DNA of 64,000 nucleotides from Aldrovandia affinis (Eukaryota > Chordata > Actinopteri > Notacanthiformes > Halosauridae): positions 6,933,001 through 6,997,000 of the forward strand of contig JAINUG010000005.1 of the NCBI GenBank assembly GCA_029706075.1. Direction: 5' to 3'. A program made the position numbers and the translations under genes. The notes below the pieces were generated by a model. It was given only the letters and a program-made list of their open reading frames with translations, was not told the DNA's origin and did not search any database. Position 1 is the first letter of the stretch. Each line of letters starts with the position of its first letter. Positions 22,560-33,024 of the stretch are shown here, one piece after another.

Positions 22560-23855
22560 ATTTGTGATAAAGCCTGGATGGTTCTGAAGACTTCCACTGG
22601 TCCCTCCAGCCTTGACCCAGGAGGCCTTGGAGGTGTCAGATGGTGAGACAGTCCCGGGACTTGAGGGCATGCGCTGTGGTGTGTCTTGTGAGGTGGGATT
22701 CACTTGTTTGTGCCTTTTGAGCGAGGGCCAGCTTCTTCTGACCTCCGCTGGAGCATACCAGCGAGGACAGGTAGGTGGTTTGTTGGGGTGGCTCTCAGGC
22801 ACCGGAGACAGTCCGTAGGGCAGTGTTGAGGGCAGTGTCCAGCTTCTTCACAGTACCACACAGTACTCAGCAGCGGAGAAGACCAGGGCCTCGGTGGAGA
22901 TGCGGAGTGTCTTTGTGGTGGCTCCCCATGTGGTGCCAGCTAGACAGCGTATCAGCGCGGCACGGGCGGTTGTCTTTGCCTTGACACTGTCCAGGTGTTG
23001 TTTAAATGACAGTGTTCGGTCAAGCTTCACACCGAAGTATGTGGGGGATGGATGGAACTGTAGCCGGGCGTTGTCAACCATGATGTTCATTTCGCAGGTC
23101 GCTTCTTTATTGTAGAGGTGGAACATTGTTGATACGGTCTTGTCAACACTGAGCTTGAGGCGCCAGTTCTTCAGGTATGAGGACAGGGTGTTCATATCTG
23201 CCGAGAGGCCCTCTTCTACTGCTTCCCAGGATGGTTTGCTGAGTAGAATCGCCAGGTCATCTGCACAGACATATTTCCTTGAGTTTGTTGCGGGTAGGTC
23301 ATGAATGTAAATGTTGAACAGCATAGATGCCAGAACTGAGCCCTGAGGGACTCCGTTCTTGAGCTTTCTGACCCTGCTGCTTTGGCCGTTGCTAGTGAAT
23401 AGACGAAAGCTGCGGTTGCTCAGCATCTCCATTATGAAGCTCACCATGTGCTTGTCTGGGATGGTTTCCAGAAGCTTCGTATGAAGTCCACGCAGCCAGA
23501 CAGTGTCGTATGCAGCTGTGAGGTCCAGGAAGACGGCACCAGCCTTCTCACCTGCCTGAAAGCTGTCTTCTATGTCTTGGCACAGGAGGGTCACCTGGTC
23601 TGTTGTTGACCTACCGGTTCGGAAACCAGCTTGTTCTTTGGGCAGTTGGGGGTCAATGACTGGGTTAAGATGTGTCAGGATGAGGCGTTCAAGGAGCTTG
23701 AATGGAACGCACAGCAGTGAGATGGGCCGGTATCCCTTGGGGTCGTCGCTCGGCTTGTTTGGCTTTGGCAGGGCGATGACCTTTGCACGACGCCAGATCT
23801 TTGGCAGCTTTGAGTGATGGAGACATGCAGAGAGCCAGTCGGTTGCCTTCTTGCC
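22560..23855 (-). pseudogene. LINE reverse transcriptase domain, C-terminal end broken
   Basis: The minus-strand frame at 22848-23942, whose LINE part starts at 23855, encodes RT blocks in order: KVIALPKPNKPSDDPKGYRP, LTHLNPVIDPQLPKEQAGFR, AVFLDLTAAYDTVW (first catalytic Asp), [20 protein letters not shown], and YVCADDLAI (catalytic Asp pair). The thumb region follows with KNWRLKLSVDKT. The frame ends prematurely after AAEYC with a frameshift. Sequence resembling the usual C-terminal part (RRSWPSLKRHKQ) continues in another frame to about 22560. Its upstream end is cut by the SINE at 23863-24013. Confidence 0.88.
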
Positions 23856-23862
23856 TTGATGT

Positions 23863-24013
23863 GTGGTTCTCTGTGGCTCAGTTGGTAGAGCACAGCGTTG
23901 GCAACGCTTAGGTTGTGGTTTCAGTCCCCACTGGGGCCACATATACTGAAAATGTATGCATTCACTACTGTAAGTCGCTTTGGATAAAAGCGTCTGCTAA
24001 ATGGCATATATTA
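23863..24013 (+). mobile_element. SINE-A copy nested in the LINE, complete with target-site duplication
   Basis: A 151-bp unit. The tRNA-like head has CTCAGTTGGTAGAGCAC (A box) and GGTTTCAGTCCCC (B box). A short body follows with TGTATGCATTCACTACTG, then the L2-type tail AAGTCGCTTTGGATAAAAGC and GTCTGCTAAATGGC. TTGATGT is present on both sides (23856-23862 and 24014-24020). Taking the unit and one duplication out leaves the LINE coding frame open through the site, which confirms the borders. The tRNA-like head is not a functional tRNA gene. Confidence 0.92.
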
Positions 24014-24164
24014 TTGATGTTTGATGTACTCAGGGTGGATGTCGTCTATGACTGGTGCTTTACCAGTCTTCAGGCTATTGATGGCCTGCTCGATTTCCTC
24101 TGTCCTGAAATCGGTGGATGGGGTTGGAATCGCATCCTTTGGCCCTGAGCAATTAATGGACTCT

Positions 24165-25175
24165 CGCTAGTGTTCTTCTGGCGACTGGAGTGTGTGAAGT
24201 CAATTGACTCCACAGTCTCTGTCCAACGTTCCCTATGTTTATTGTTTATTCTGCCGAGTAGTTCGTCTGCTGCTTTGTCTCTGTCTTCGTTGGTTTCTGC
24301 TTCTGTATGGGCGCGAAGTAGCTCTTCACATTCTTCGTCCCAGCAGGGAAAATAAGCTTTACGTACACCGCAGTGGATGTTCTTTTTGGCGGCAGCCAGC
24401 AGCATCTTGCAGTACGATTCATAGGCATCGTTCATGTTGTTGGGGCACGGGGGTGGTAGACCAGCAGCTGCCTTGTTCACTTGTTTAGTGAAGCCTGCCC
24501 AGTTTGCTTTCCGGAAGTTCCATCTCTTGACATCCCTCCCTTGCACAGGCTGGACCAGTGATGGAGTGGTAATGAGTGACGGTCGGTGGTGTGACCGGGG
24601 AAACATGTCCAGGATGCGTCTTACTGGGAGTGGCTGGTTGTTGTGACATTTAGCAAATGCCAGGTCTGGGTTGGTGGTGCTGTTCCATCGAGCAGAGTAG
24701 AAGGTGCGTGGCTCCTTTGGGTCGTACAGCAGTGTCGCATTGACGGTCGAGGCCCAGTCTACCAGGGAGTCACCATCAGCGTTTGAGCTGCTGTAGCCCC
24801 AGTCTGCGTGATGGCTGTTGAAGTCACCAGCATACACAGCGGGGGCTGGGGCATCTGGCAGCGATGATGGGACCAGTCTGCTTGGAGGTGGCTTGTAGAT
24901 GTTCACGATGGTTGTGTCTTGCACTTTGGTTGCGAGCCATTCTACCTCTGCATCCTCTGGGGATTGTCCTGCAGCTGACCAGGCCATATCTTTGTGGATG
25001 AATGTGGCTAAGCCGTGATGTTTATCGTCGATGTAACCGGCTAAGGTGTACCCAGGGACCCTCAGGATGTTCTTGTTCTCCGCGTGGGTCTCCTGCAGGA
25101 TGATCATGGTTGTGTGGTTTTTGCTGGCTATTTGCTCAAGGATGTTAATCTTGGCAAAGGTGAGGCCTTCAAATG
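24165..25175 (-). pseudogene. LINE apurinic-like endonuclease domain
   Basis: The minus-strand frame carries endonuclease blocks: IILQETHAE (metal-binding Glu), ATFIHKDMAW, VNIYKPPPSR, YAGDFNSHHADWGY (active-site Asp and Asn), and TNPDLAFA near the C-terminus. The start is truncated before the first metal-binding Asn. The linker frame shifts near 24160-24175: the sequence resumes in another frame as DFRTEEIEQAINSLKTGKAP, leading to RT. Apart from this shift the copy is open for over 330 codons, so the insertion is fairly recent. Confidence 0.87.
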
Positions 25176-25430
25176 AGTGACCACTCATGCCCTGTCGATG
25201 AGGGCATTGTCATCCTGGAAGCGACCACTCCCATCAGGATAGAAATGCTTCACCATAAGATGAAGGTGATCACTCAGAATGGCTTTGTATTTATTGGCAC
25301 TTACCTTGCCCTCTAAGGGGTTGAGTGGACCTAAACCATGCCAGGAAAATGGACCCCACACCATAACAGTGCCACCAGAACCCTTCATTTACTGAAGTGT
25401 TTCCTTTATTTTGCCAGTTACCTGTAGGCA
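25176..25430 (-). mobile_element. Tc1-A derivative, 5' part, separated by the LINE
   Basis: From the terminal repeat at about 25403-25430 (CCTTTATTTTGCCAGTTACC) it passes straight into the shared deletion junction GAAGGGTTCTGGTGGC and transposase remnant VMVWGPFSWHGLGPLNPLEG, then FQDDNALID. It continues at 22128-22319 after removal of the LINE. AGTGACCACT at 25176-25185 is the second LINE duplication. Confidence 0.88.
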
Positions 25431-26710
25431 GTGATGTGCTGAGATGGCTGTATGTCTGTTTCCTACCCACAGCGTGTGCAAGTAAATAAAGCCCTCCTGA
25501 GAAGCTCAGCTCCCACTGCAGGATTGGATCTGTTTTTATTTTCATTAAGCCATTCCTGTGGTTCCCCGGTTCTCATTTCAATCTCCAGATTGTGCCTCAG
25601 CCGGATTTCCCGGTGATAAGGATTCCCAAAACCCAGGGGATAAAGAAACGGCATTAAAATGAGCGTAAGCGCAGTGGTGAACGCTTCTTATGTTCTTCTT
25701 CATGTGTGCAGGTGGTCTTACGTTATTCATCAGCCATAGCCTCAGTCAATAGACTGAGCCGAGCAAATGGGGGCACGCTAATCGCAGAAGTCTGTGTACA
25801 AGGCTTTCTTAGTTAGAATTCTTTCTTAGTTAAGAAAAAAAAATGTTTCCCAGCTTTCCTTTTTATCAACTTCAAGCTTCAATTTGAAATGCGTTTTACT
25901 GCCAGGCTTTTATCGAGGCTAAGTGCAGCACAAGAGCTGCTGATAAACTAGCAAATCAGAAGTGTGGTGAGCTTGATATAAACACTTGGGTGGCAGGCAA
26001 GCTGTCCGCCAAGTTACACACCCCATACCTATACAGCACCGAGAGCTTGGCACTTTTTAGGGTCTCTCACAGAAATAACTACAATAGCCACAGACTCTCA
26101 ATCTTTACAAACATCAAAGACTTCTATACCTTCTGACCTCATGTAAGCACACATAACATAATTTCACACAGCCACCTTACGAAGCCCCAAACTTGGGTTG
26201 TTTTGTGTTTCTTCCTTATCTTCTTAATTTTTATGCTGATTACATTATCAAAAAATGCTCCAGGCCCCATATTTTTATTCTTGACATTGTCCAATATTTA
26301 CTTCAATCCAAATCTGTTTAGATCTACTTCTGCCATCTGTTCAAAGTTGCCAATTGCAGGACACACAGGCAAAAAAATACATTCTTCACATATACACGTG
26401 ATGCTATTTCAGCCAATAGAACATTTTATTTAAAAAATGTACGTAAGGAATGCATTTTTTCTATGCTAGCTTGCTTACTAACTCATACCAAAAGATCAAA
26501 ATGCAATTTTCTTTATAGAAATGTTACATATAATCACATGTTATAATGTACACGGGATAGACAAATTAATGGAAATTATTGTAATTAAAAGGGAGTCTAC
26601 ACATATTTCATATTAATGGCAATACTAATTACCAATATGTTTCTTCTATTAAAGATGTTTTAAAATAAATATGTGAGAATATGTGATATATCACACTTTA
26701 ATATGTGAGT
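25431..26710. other. intron 5: nothing recognised
   Basis: About 1.3 kb with no motif I can support. The AT content is high in the second half. Confidence 0.45.
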
Positions 26711-26885
26711 TTCTAAAGCAACATGAGAGATCTAACAGATTTTGAAAGAGGTAAAATAGTGCCCCAATTGTCAAAATTATTTAATGTGGCAAGGGGAACA
26801 GTGTATAAAATCATGACGGCATATGCAATACAAGGCAAAACTGCATCAGGAAACAGAAGCAGTGTTTGCAAGTTGAAGCTCCCCG
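26711..26885 (+). mobile_element. Tc1-like transposase N-terminal fragment
   Basis: The plus strand encodes MRDLTDFERGKIVPQLSKLF and a helix-turn-helix-like NVARGTVYKIMTAY, the start of a Tc1-type DNA-binding domain. It breaks off where sequence of a second, oppositely oriented Tc1 family begins. Confidence 0.78.
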
Positions 26886-27330
26886 GTAGGGTTCGATTTT
26901 TTTGTTGTAGATCCCCAACTGGGGCCCTTGGATTTTTCTTTGGCTGCCAAACCAATTGCCTCACTGTGCATAGGGTCAAGATGCACTTGGGTCCTCTGTG
27001 AGGCAAGTTTACCACTATTCGAGTGGTTTTAAACTTCTTAATTATTGACCTAATAGTGGAAAGTGGTATCTTTCTTTTTGTATTTATTTGTTTGTAACAA
27101 TCTCCTGACTTGTGAAGGTCAACAACCCCTTTTCTTGTTTCTTCTGAGATTTTTTTGCCTTTCCCCATGGTGATGGATGGCACATGGATTTTATGTGTCT
27201 TACCTCATTTTTATATCTCAGTGAAACAGGAAGCCATTTATTTTTGTTTGATTTATTATTAGGGGTGAAAATCATTTTGACATGCATCTTTTTTAGAAAA
27301 AAATGGTACTTGTTAAACAAAAAACATTTT
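26886..27330 (-). mobile_element. Tc1-like transposase N-terminal fragment, opposite orientation
   Basis: The minus strand encodes MGKGKKISEETRKGVVDLHK, then IPLSTIRSIIKKFKTT, HRGPKCIL and VRQLVWQPKKNPRAPVGDLQ. These are the paired helix-turn-helix domains of a Tc1 transposase, with one frameshift. The catalytic domain is absent. It faces the fragment at 26711-26885. Confidence 0.8.
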
Positions 27331-28565
27331 CTGTGAGAAGTTTTGCATTAGTATAAAATAATGTAATTTCCCAATTTTTTTAGCATACAATATACGTAGC
27401 TGATTAACTGTTTTATACCGCATTCTTTGCTAATCTATATCAAGAGTGTGTATGGCATGCCATAATTGATGCTTGATGTCTAATTAGCTGCCTGGTTAAC
27501 TAGCTAACTAGCTACTGTATGTTTCAGGTGTTTCATTAACAACAGCACACTACCTAGTTTGAGAAAACACAGGGCCAAGTTACTTGAACAAATGTTGGAA
27601 AATATGTGTAGAATTGCTTTGGAATAGTGCTTGTTTAGTTTATGTGAAATATATTGGTGATAGTTGTAACTTGGCATAATTGTGATATCAGTAATTTGGT
27701 ACACAGACAGATTTTAGGAATTGTGTTTTACAGATGTATAGATAGTATATGTTTTGTATATGTGAGTCTCTTTTTTACATTGAAAACATTTTTGTTGAGA
27801 TTATAACTTACTGATCCCAGATAAAGATCATGTCTATGTCTATGTGTTTGCAGTAAAAGGTCAACAGCTTCAAGTTCTTCAAGTCATTCTTTAGTGGTCT
27901 AAAATTGCAAAGAATTTTAATCTGCACACATTTTGTCACATTTTATGGATTTTCTGTTATCTATGAAGTGATTGTTACCTGCAGGATCAGATAAAAAAAG
28001 GTTTATCTCCAGTGGTTTCATACCAGTTGCCAACAGTGTGCTGACTGCCAACTGGAGGTGCAGCACCTGTGTTGGCCATTAGGCGGCAGCCTTGTCGATT
28101 GCAACCACATTCACTAGGCTGGCCCTGTTTTCCAGTGACAGTGGAAGTCTTGGCATGTTGATATGAATTAGAAAGACTGCTGAAAACAATATATTGATTC
28201 TGAAATAGTACTTGTTTTAATTGACATAATACACTTCACTAATGCTAGCTTGCAAGATATATCTCAGTTAATCAATATAGTTCTTATTGTATATTTTACA
28301 ACCACACTGTACCAAAGAGCTGCAAAAGATTTTCATTAAATAAATTATAGAATCATTCCAGGAAAGGGCCATTGAGACAAACTCATGGAAATCAAGAGAA
28401 CAGGAAAGCAAAGGTAAAACAGAATAAATAAATACAATTTAAATAAAAGTAACAGTAGCAATAACAAAAGTAACAATAATAAATACCACAGTAATTTGAA
28501 AGAGCATTTATGTCCAGTCACAAAGGCTATGTTGACTCTTTTGTTGATTGTCATCAAAGGGTGCC
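27331..28565. other. intron 5: nothing recognised
   Basis: AT-rich, including local GCTAACTAGCTA-type short repeats near 27490-27515. No gene or known repeat family seen. Confidence 0.45.
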
Positions 28566-28693
28566 TTTTTCAGTGTAGGCCCCCAAACTATGGAACACTG
28601 CCTGTGCACATTAGGGTGGCACACACTGCTCCCAAATTCAAGTCACTTTGACTAAAGCATCTTTTTAAATAGTCTTGTTTTGAAAATGTTGCA
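28566..28693 (+). mobile_element. LINE coding-end fragment
   Basis: The plus strand translates in pieces as PNYGTLPVHIRVAHTAPKFK and LKHLFK, the C-terminal end typical of L2-like RT proteins (LWNTLP...FKS.LKTHLF). It ends in the ATT microsatellite. Confidence 0.65.
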
Positions 28694-28745
28694 TTATTGT
28701 TATTATTATTATTATTTAATAATAATAATAATAATAATAATAATA
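28694..28745. repeat. inverted trinucleotide microsatellite (ATT)n(AAT)n
   Basis: ATT repeats run directly into AAT repeats, forming a near-perfect hairpin of about 50 bp. It is the meeting point of two LINE fragments whose ends face each other. Confidence 0.9.
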
Positions 28746-29690
28746 GCACAATACATGTTATTTGTTTGGCCCTCAGTGCGCTGTACAGAATAAAAGACAC
28801 AAATACATATATACAATCAACACAATGATACAATTTAAAATTCACAAATAAGCAATCATCAATGACCAAGTACACAAAACCATATTGGCATTACTTCAAC
28901 CATTCATAACAATAGTAGAATACAGTGAAATAGAGACACTGTGTACACCCAATACTAAGTGACTATGGTAGTACAGGTAAATTCATCATAGTGCCCCATT
29001 TAAAAATATCAATAGACTCCAATCAATACAGTGGAACAGATATAAGCGTTCATAGCGATATACTGATTGCATGGAACCCTACTACATCCTACGAATACAT
29101 CAACAGTGTGGCAGCACACATGCAAGATAATAAATAGAGTGAATTAATAATGCTGTACAAGCATTACAACTAGACTGTGTGACTGAGTTAATACTGGTTT
29201 ATTCAGCATTAAAGGCCCTTTTGAGAAAATATGTTTTTAATAGAGACTAAGCAATCCTAATATGTGTGGGTAGAGTATTCTACAACCGAGGTGCTATAGA
29301 GGAAAATGCTCTGGCACCCATGGTATGCATTCTAGTGCTAGACACAACAAGTTCCCTTAGGTCATAGGACCTTAAGGACCAGATCGGGGTATAGTACTGC
29401 AGGAGTGGACTAAGGTAGTCTGGGGCAGAACCATGGAGACCTTTATATATATATATGAGAGTGAGGACCTTAAAATCGATACTGGACTTTATGGGGAGCC
29501 AGTGGAGGTTACACAGAACAGGGGTAATGTGATCCTTATTGGAGGTGCGGTAATGGATTCTGCAGGATCACTTTCTTCACATTTCTGATATGTGCCTGAA
29601 ATGTTAGATGAGAGTCAAAGATTACACCCAAATTTCAGACAGCAGAGGATGTTGTGACCATGTCATTGTCAATGACCACAGAAAACCTGT
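28746..29690 (-). mobile_element. L2-like LINE, RT C-terminal part and 3' end
   Basis: Reading the minus strand from 29690: NLGVIFDSHLTFQAHI, then broken frames resembling VLCNLHWLPI-type sequence, FSSIAPRLWNTLP-type sequence and LLKTYFLK, followed by an untranslated part ending at the AAT microsatellite. The frame is interrupted several times. LGVxxDSxLTFxxHI is a robust landmark of L2/CR1-type RT C-terminal regions. Confidence 0.75.
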
Positions 29691-29699
29691 CCACCTTCT

Positions 29700-29945
29700 T
29701 AACCTGTCTTTGTTTTTATTGTTCTCTAATTGTACACAGTATGCAACTATTTGGTTTTTTTCTGTTATTATGTGCTGCCTATATTGGATCATTTATGGAA
29801 GTCATGACATTTATTTTTGCTGTCCTTGCATTCATTCTGTTATTGCAAAGCACTTTGACCTGTGACCTGAAACAATGTTCTACAAATAGTTTATTACATT
29901 ATTATTATTATAAATAATGTTTATTAAATTATTATTATTATTGTT
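29700..29945 (+). mobile_element. possible LINE 3' end with ATT tail
   Basis: TTGCAAAGCACTTTGACCTG, then CTGAAACAATGTTCTAC and an ATT-rich run, has the look of a LINE 3' end on the plus strand. There is no coding remnant, so the call is tentative. Confidence 0.45.
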
Positions 29946-30384
29946 ATTATAATATTCTAATAGACCTAACTATCTTGATAAGCCAGTTCTTGCATTAAAA
30001 GAAGCCCATTATCCTTGTTAATTACGTTCCTCATGCTGCTGTCACTAAGATCTCATCAGTGCATTGAATGTAGCTAGGTAAGCCTAGCTAACTCCTAGAG
30101 GCTAGAGGGATGGGTTTGTTGGTACAGTAATAACAATGATCTGCGGCAAACACAGATTTCTAGCCTTTCAAGTAGCATTCAATCAATTCACTTACTGTGC
30201 AATCTGTGCTTTAACTGTACAAATATAACACTCTGAGCTATCCAGAACAAATTTCTTCAAACATCAGCACCTACACTGAAAGGTTGATCTTAAGCCATAA
30301 AACCCAGAGAATTTGAAACTCTGAGTTAACCTGTATGTAGCAGGATTAAGATATTGAAGTTAATTTTGTATGTAAGAATTCATG
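29946..30384. other. intron 5: nothing recognised
   Basis: No supported feature. Confidence 0.4.
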
Positions 30385-30622
30385 AACTAAGGGGCTACTG
30401 GGTGGCTCATCCTGTTAAGGCACTGTTCTAGTGTGTGGATGAGCCCCACGATCTGGTATTGAGTCAATGTCACCAGTGCCGACTGTGGCCAGCAGTCCCA
30501 CAGGGCGATGCGTAATGGGTGGTAGCGTCACCCGGGGAGGGAGGGATTCAGTTGGCTGAGGGATTCTCTCATCCCACATCAGCGACTTGCACTGGTCAAT
30601 CTGGTGCCCACAGTCTGCCGTT
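30385..30622 (+). mobile_element. SINE-C copy, 3'-shortened
   Basis: Starts GCTACTGGGTGGCTCATCC (tRNA-like A-box area), then GGATGAGCCCCACGATC and GGTATTGAGTC (B-box area), and ends at CCACAGTCTGCCG. The last 60-100 bp of the family are absent. Confidence 0.78.
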
Positions 30623-30627
30623 AAATC

Positions 30628-31790
30628 TGCTCATGCCTATATAAACATGGGGTGAACATGCTAAAACAGGGTGGAGATTGTGTAAATGAGGTCGATTAAG
30701 TTTACATCTGATTTACTAAAGCATGCCTCAATTGCGACTCTCCTCTTTGCGTGAGAATTTTCTACATTTTAAGTACATTTTAAAGAATTTGTTTCAGATT
30801 TTATCCCAATTTAGTAGCCAATTACACCCTCTATTTTTCATGTCAATCCCCCCCTCATATTGTGAGTTCGCTGCCGTCTCCTCTGAGACGGCACTCGCCA
30901 AGCTGTCGACTGTAACTCTGGTACTCCAGAGCCACTCCTGTAGGCAGTGAACTTCATGTCGGCTTCCCTCCCCCCTCCCTGGGCCGGACAGCCAATTGCC
31001 ACCCCTGGTGGCACTCCCAGCCAGAGCCGACTCTGGCACGGCTGGTGGAATCTAACCAGGGAAGGGAACCAATAGGACTCAGGTGTGACGCAGTGTAAAC
31101 AATGGGAAGCGTCGAACGCTGTAACCACTAGACTACCCAGGAGGCCCCCACGTAGTTCTGAATTTGAAGAATTATCTTGTTGTGTGTATGCAGTCAGGAG
31201 GGTATAGCATGAATCATGAATACAGTTTTACTTTTGGACGCTCTGTGGCCTTCTCCCATCACAATTTAGCCGTGTGTATTGTTTATTCTTATTCTAATAT
31301 TATTTCCTCGGTTGGACCACCGCCAGTGTCTTTTTCCCGCATTATGTTTTAGGAACGTTTTTTCTTTTGGATGCCGCCTAACCTCATGTCATATTTTCTT
31401 TACGTCATCAGTTGTTTGTGTTCTTTGCATCATCTACTGTTTGTTTTGTTATGCCTAATGAATAATGTATTTTTTTTTGGATATCACTTTTTTGTCACTG
31501 TATCTTGTTTGACCATTACCTCTATTTCCTGATCGGCATCTTTATGTTTTCTTTTTTTCATGGTTCCCTTGCTGCTCCACATTTTTTTTCCTTGGCCATT
31601 TTGTTGTAGACCCTTTTTATGGGTGTATTCTACCACAAATTGTGAATGAGGGCATTTCATTTCTTTGATTGCCTAATTAGATACAGTCTTAGTAAATTGG
31701 TCATTAATGTGTCGCTATTTGCCACCGCAATATAGCCACAATAAAATAGTGTACGTCTTTGCGTTGCCACTATCTTAGTAAATCTGGCCC
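30628..31790. mobile_element. Harbinger-like non-autonomous element, copy 2, interrupted by a SINE
   Basis: Segments at about 30628-30773 and 31150-31790 align by eye with 36370-37075. Both have ATGGGGTGAA...GGGTGGAGATT, GATTTACTAAAGCAT, and TAGTAAATTGGTCATTAA. The right end is CTTAGTAAATCTGGCCC followed by TAA, a Harbinger-type target trinucleotide. The left terminal repeat is absent. The gap is filled by the SINE-B copy at 30774-31147. No transposase is visible. Confidence 0.8.
30774..31147 (-). mobile_element. SINE-B copy, head well preserved
   Basis: On the minus strand from 31147: CCTGGGTAGTCTAGTGG (A-box-like) then, after an insert relative to a normal tRNA, GGTTAGATTCCACC (B-box-like). 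The body has GGGAGTGCCACCAGGGG and GCCGTCTCAGAGGAGAC, and the tail has TTGGCTACTAAATTGGG. It is the clearest evidence that SINE-B carries a tRNA-derived head. Confidence 0.85.
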
Positions 31791-31850
31791 TAAGTGTCTT
31801 CCTGTGCATGTGCATGTGTGTTAATATCTTGTCAGTTACAAGGAGACACA

Positions 31851-32330
31851 TTAAATGTGGAAGGATCTTAGAATGTTCACTGGAGTTTCATCATGGCCTG
31901 GGGTGAGAGAGGGGATGCCAAAAGCACACAGAGGGCTGAACCAAACTTTCACTGAACCCTGAATCCAGAGAAGTATTCCAACTCTGCTGATCCCCACCAG
32001 GCAGGTCCAGCCCCGTCGGCAGAGTGTAGTTGTTTTGTTAAAGGAAACGGGATGTCTTTGTGAGGATACATTCCTCCATGCCAGGAGACTTCCCGGATTA
32101 GCATGATCAGGTTGTTTGTATTGGCTGAGAGTCTGTAGGAGCCAGCAATGAGGGGTGCTTTGAGGTCTGCGGTCAGAGTATGTGTCTGACTGCTGTTCCG
32201 GGGACACCAGCAGGGGGTGCTGGCTCACAGACCCCTATGCTGCCACTGTCCTCACAGAGACCCCGCCCCCTGTTTGTTGGTGCGCTCTGTGCACCATCAT
32301 ACTTAGCAAAAGTGCTACAGAAAACCTCTG
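31851..32330. other. unique-looking GC-richer block in intron 5
   Basis: In contrast to the surrounding AT-rich repeats, this block has balanced composition and no similarity to the repeat families seen here. A 125-residue minus-strand frame (31851-32228) has no recognisable motif and no clear splice context; I do not call it a gene. It contains the CTCF-like site listed separately. Confidence 0.4.
32207..32220 (+). promoter_or_regulatory. CTCF-like site
   Basis: CCAGCAGGGGGTGC fits the vertebrate CTCF core (CCASYAGRKGGCRS) at 13 of 14 positions, the mismatch being T for C at position 12. It lies in a non-repeat block of the 31-kb intron. Binding is an inference from the motif alone. Confidence 0.4.
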
Positions 32331-32487
32331 TATCTCTGCCACAAATTGATTCATGCTTGAACCAGCTTACAACATACCAAGAGTGCCTGAAAATTTTAGG
32401 ATGTATTTATTTTAATGACTAATAGACCAATCATTTGTGTACAATGTAAATATAATGGTTGAACTTACACATCCTGAGGCATACTAG

Positions 32488-32720
32488 CAGGGCTGGACTG
32501 GCTATATAGTCTACCGGGCAAATGCCCGGTACTAGTTTTGGTAGGGCCGGTAGGGATAGAATCATTTTATATATATTATACCACGGACCGGGTGTTCCGA
32601 GGGGCGCAATAAATTTTTGTAAACGAACTGGTCTCAGGACAGTCGCGCAGCACCCCCGGTCGACAGAAAAGAGTTGAGCGCGAAATGGCAGGGCCGATTT
32701 TTTCTCCCAGTCCAGCCCTG
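32488..32720. mobile_element. hAT-type MITE, complete, 233 bp
   Basis: Terminal inverted repeats CAGGGCTGGACTGG and CCAGTCCAGCCCTG bound the element. The flanking CATACTAG occurs perfectly at 32480-32487 and 32721-32728, the 8-bp duplication of the hAT superfamily. There is no coding capacity. The interior is partly GC-rich. The intact duplication points to a fairly recent insertion. Confidence 0.93.
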
Positions 32721-33024
32721 CATACTAGTGGTGATTATTGTAGGGTCCGAGAGAGTTTCATTAACTTATTGTACTCTATCTATCAGGAATGAATGATACC
32801 ACCCAATAGTATATGGTCCCACGTTAATTTCGTTGGTCTCACGTTAATTAATGTGGTTGTAGTGTACTGTAAAGGCAGAACTAAAATCTATAAACATAAA
32901 TTATGCATAGACCTTTGTGTTGTCTAGATGCTATTCGATAAGATACAGTATCGCGCTGACCGCATCATCTGTGTCCTGTCTCTGTTGGCAGGCAAATTGA
33001 AAGGGGTTTAATTTTTTTCCCAGG

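Larger units (their letters stand above)
22320..25175 (-). mobile_element. non-LTR retrotransposon (AP-endonuclease + reverse transcriptase), 5'-truncated, inserted in Tc1-A
   Basis: About 2.7 kb of LINE plus a nested SINE. The flanks AGTGACCACT at 22310-22319 and 25176-25185 are a 10-bp target-site duplication, so the borders are well fixed. The element lacks its first ORF and the start of the endonuclease, a typical 5' truncation during reverse transcription. The endonuclease and RT parts are given separately. The protein order and YVCADDLAI catalytic motif fit the Jockey/I group broadly; the clade is inferred. The 3' end carries no obvious poly(A). Confidence 0.9.

Noticed and set aside
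23875-23935. Possible tRNA gene (A and B boxes)
   Set aside because: It is the head of a SINE with L2-type tail and target-site duplication; no acceptor stem pairing was convincing. The same applies to 34260-34342 and 35293-35370.
22354-24646. Several plus-strand frames of 60-94 residues
   Set aside because: Shadows on the strand opposite the LINE endonuclease and reverse transcriptase.
31851-32228. 125-residue minus-strand frame in a unique-looking block
   Set aside because: No recognisable domain or splice structure; kept only as a possible regulatory block.
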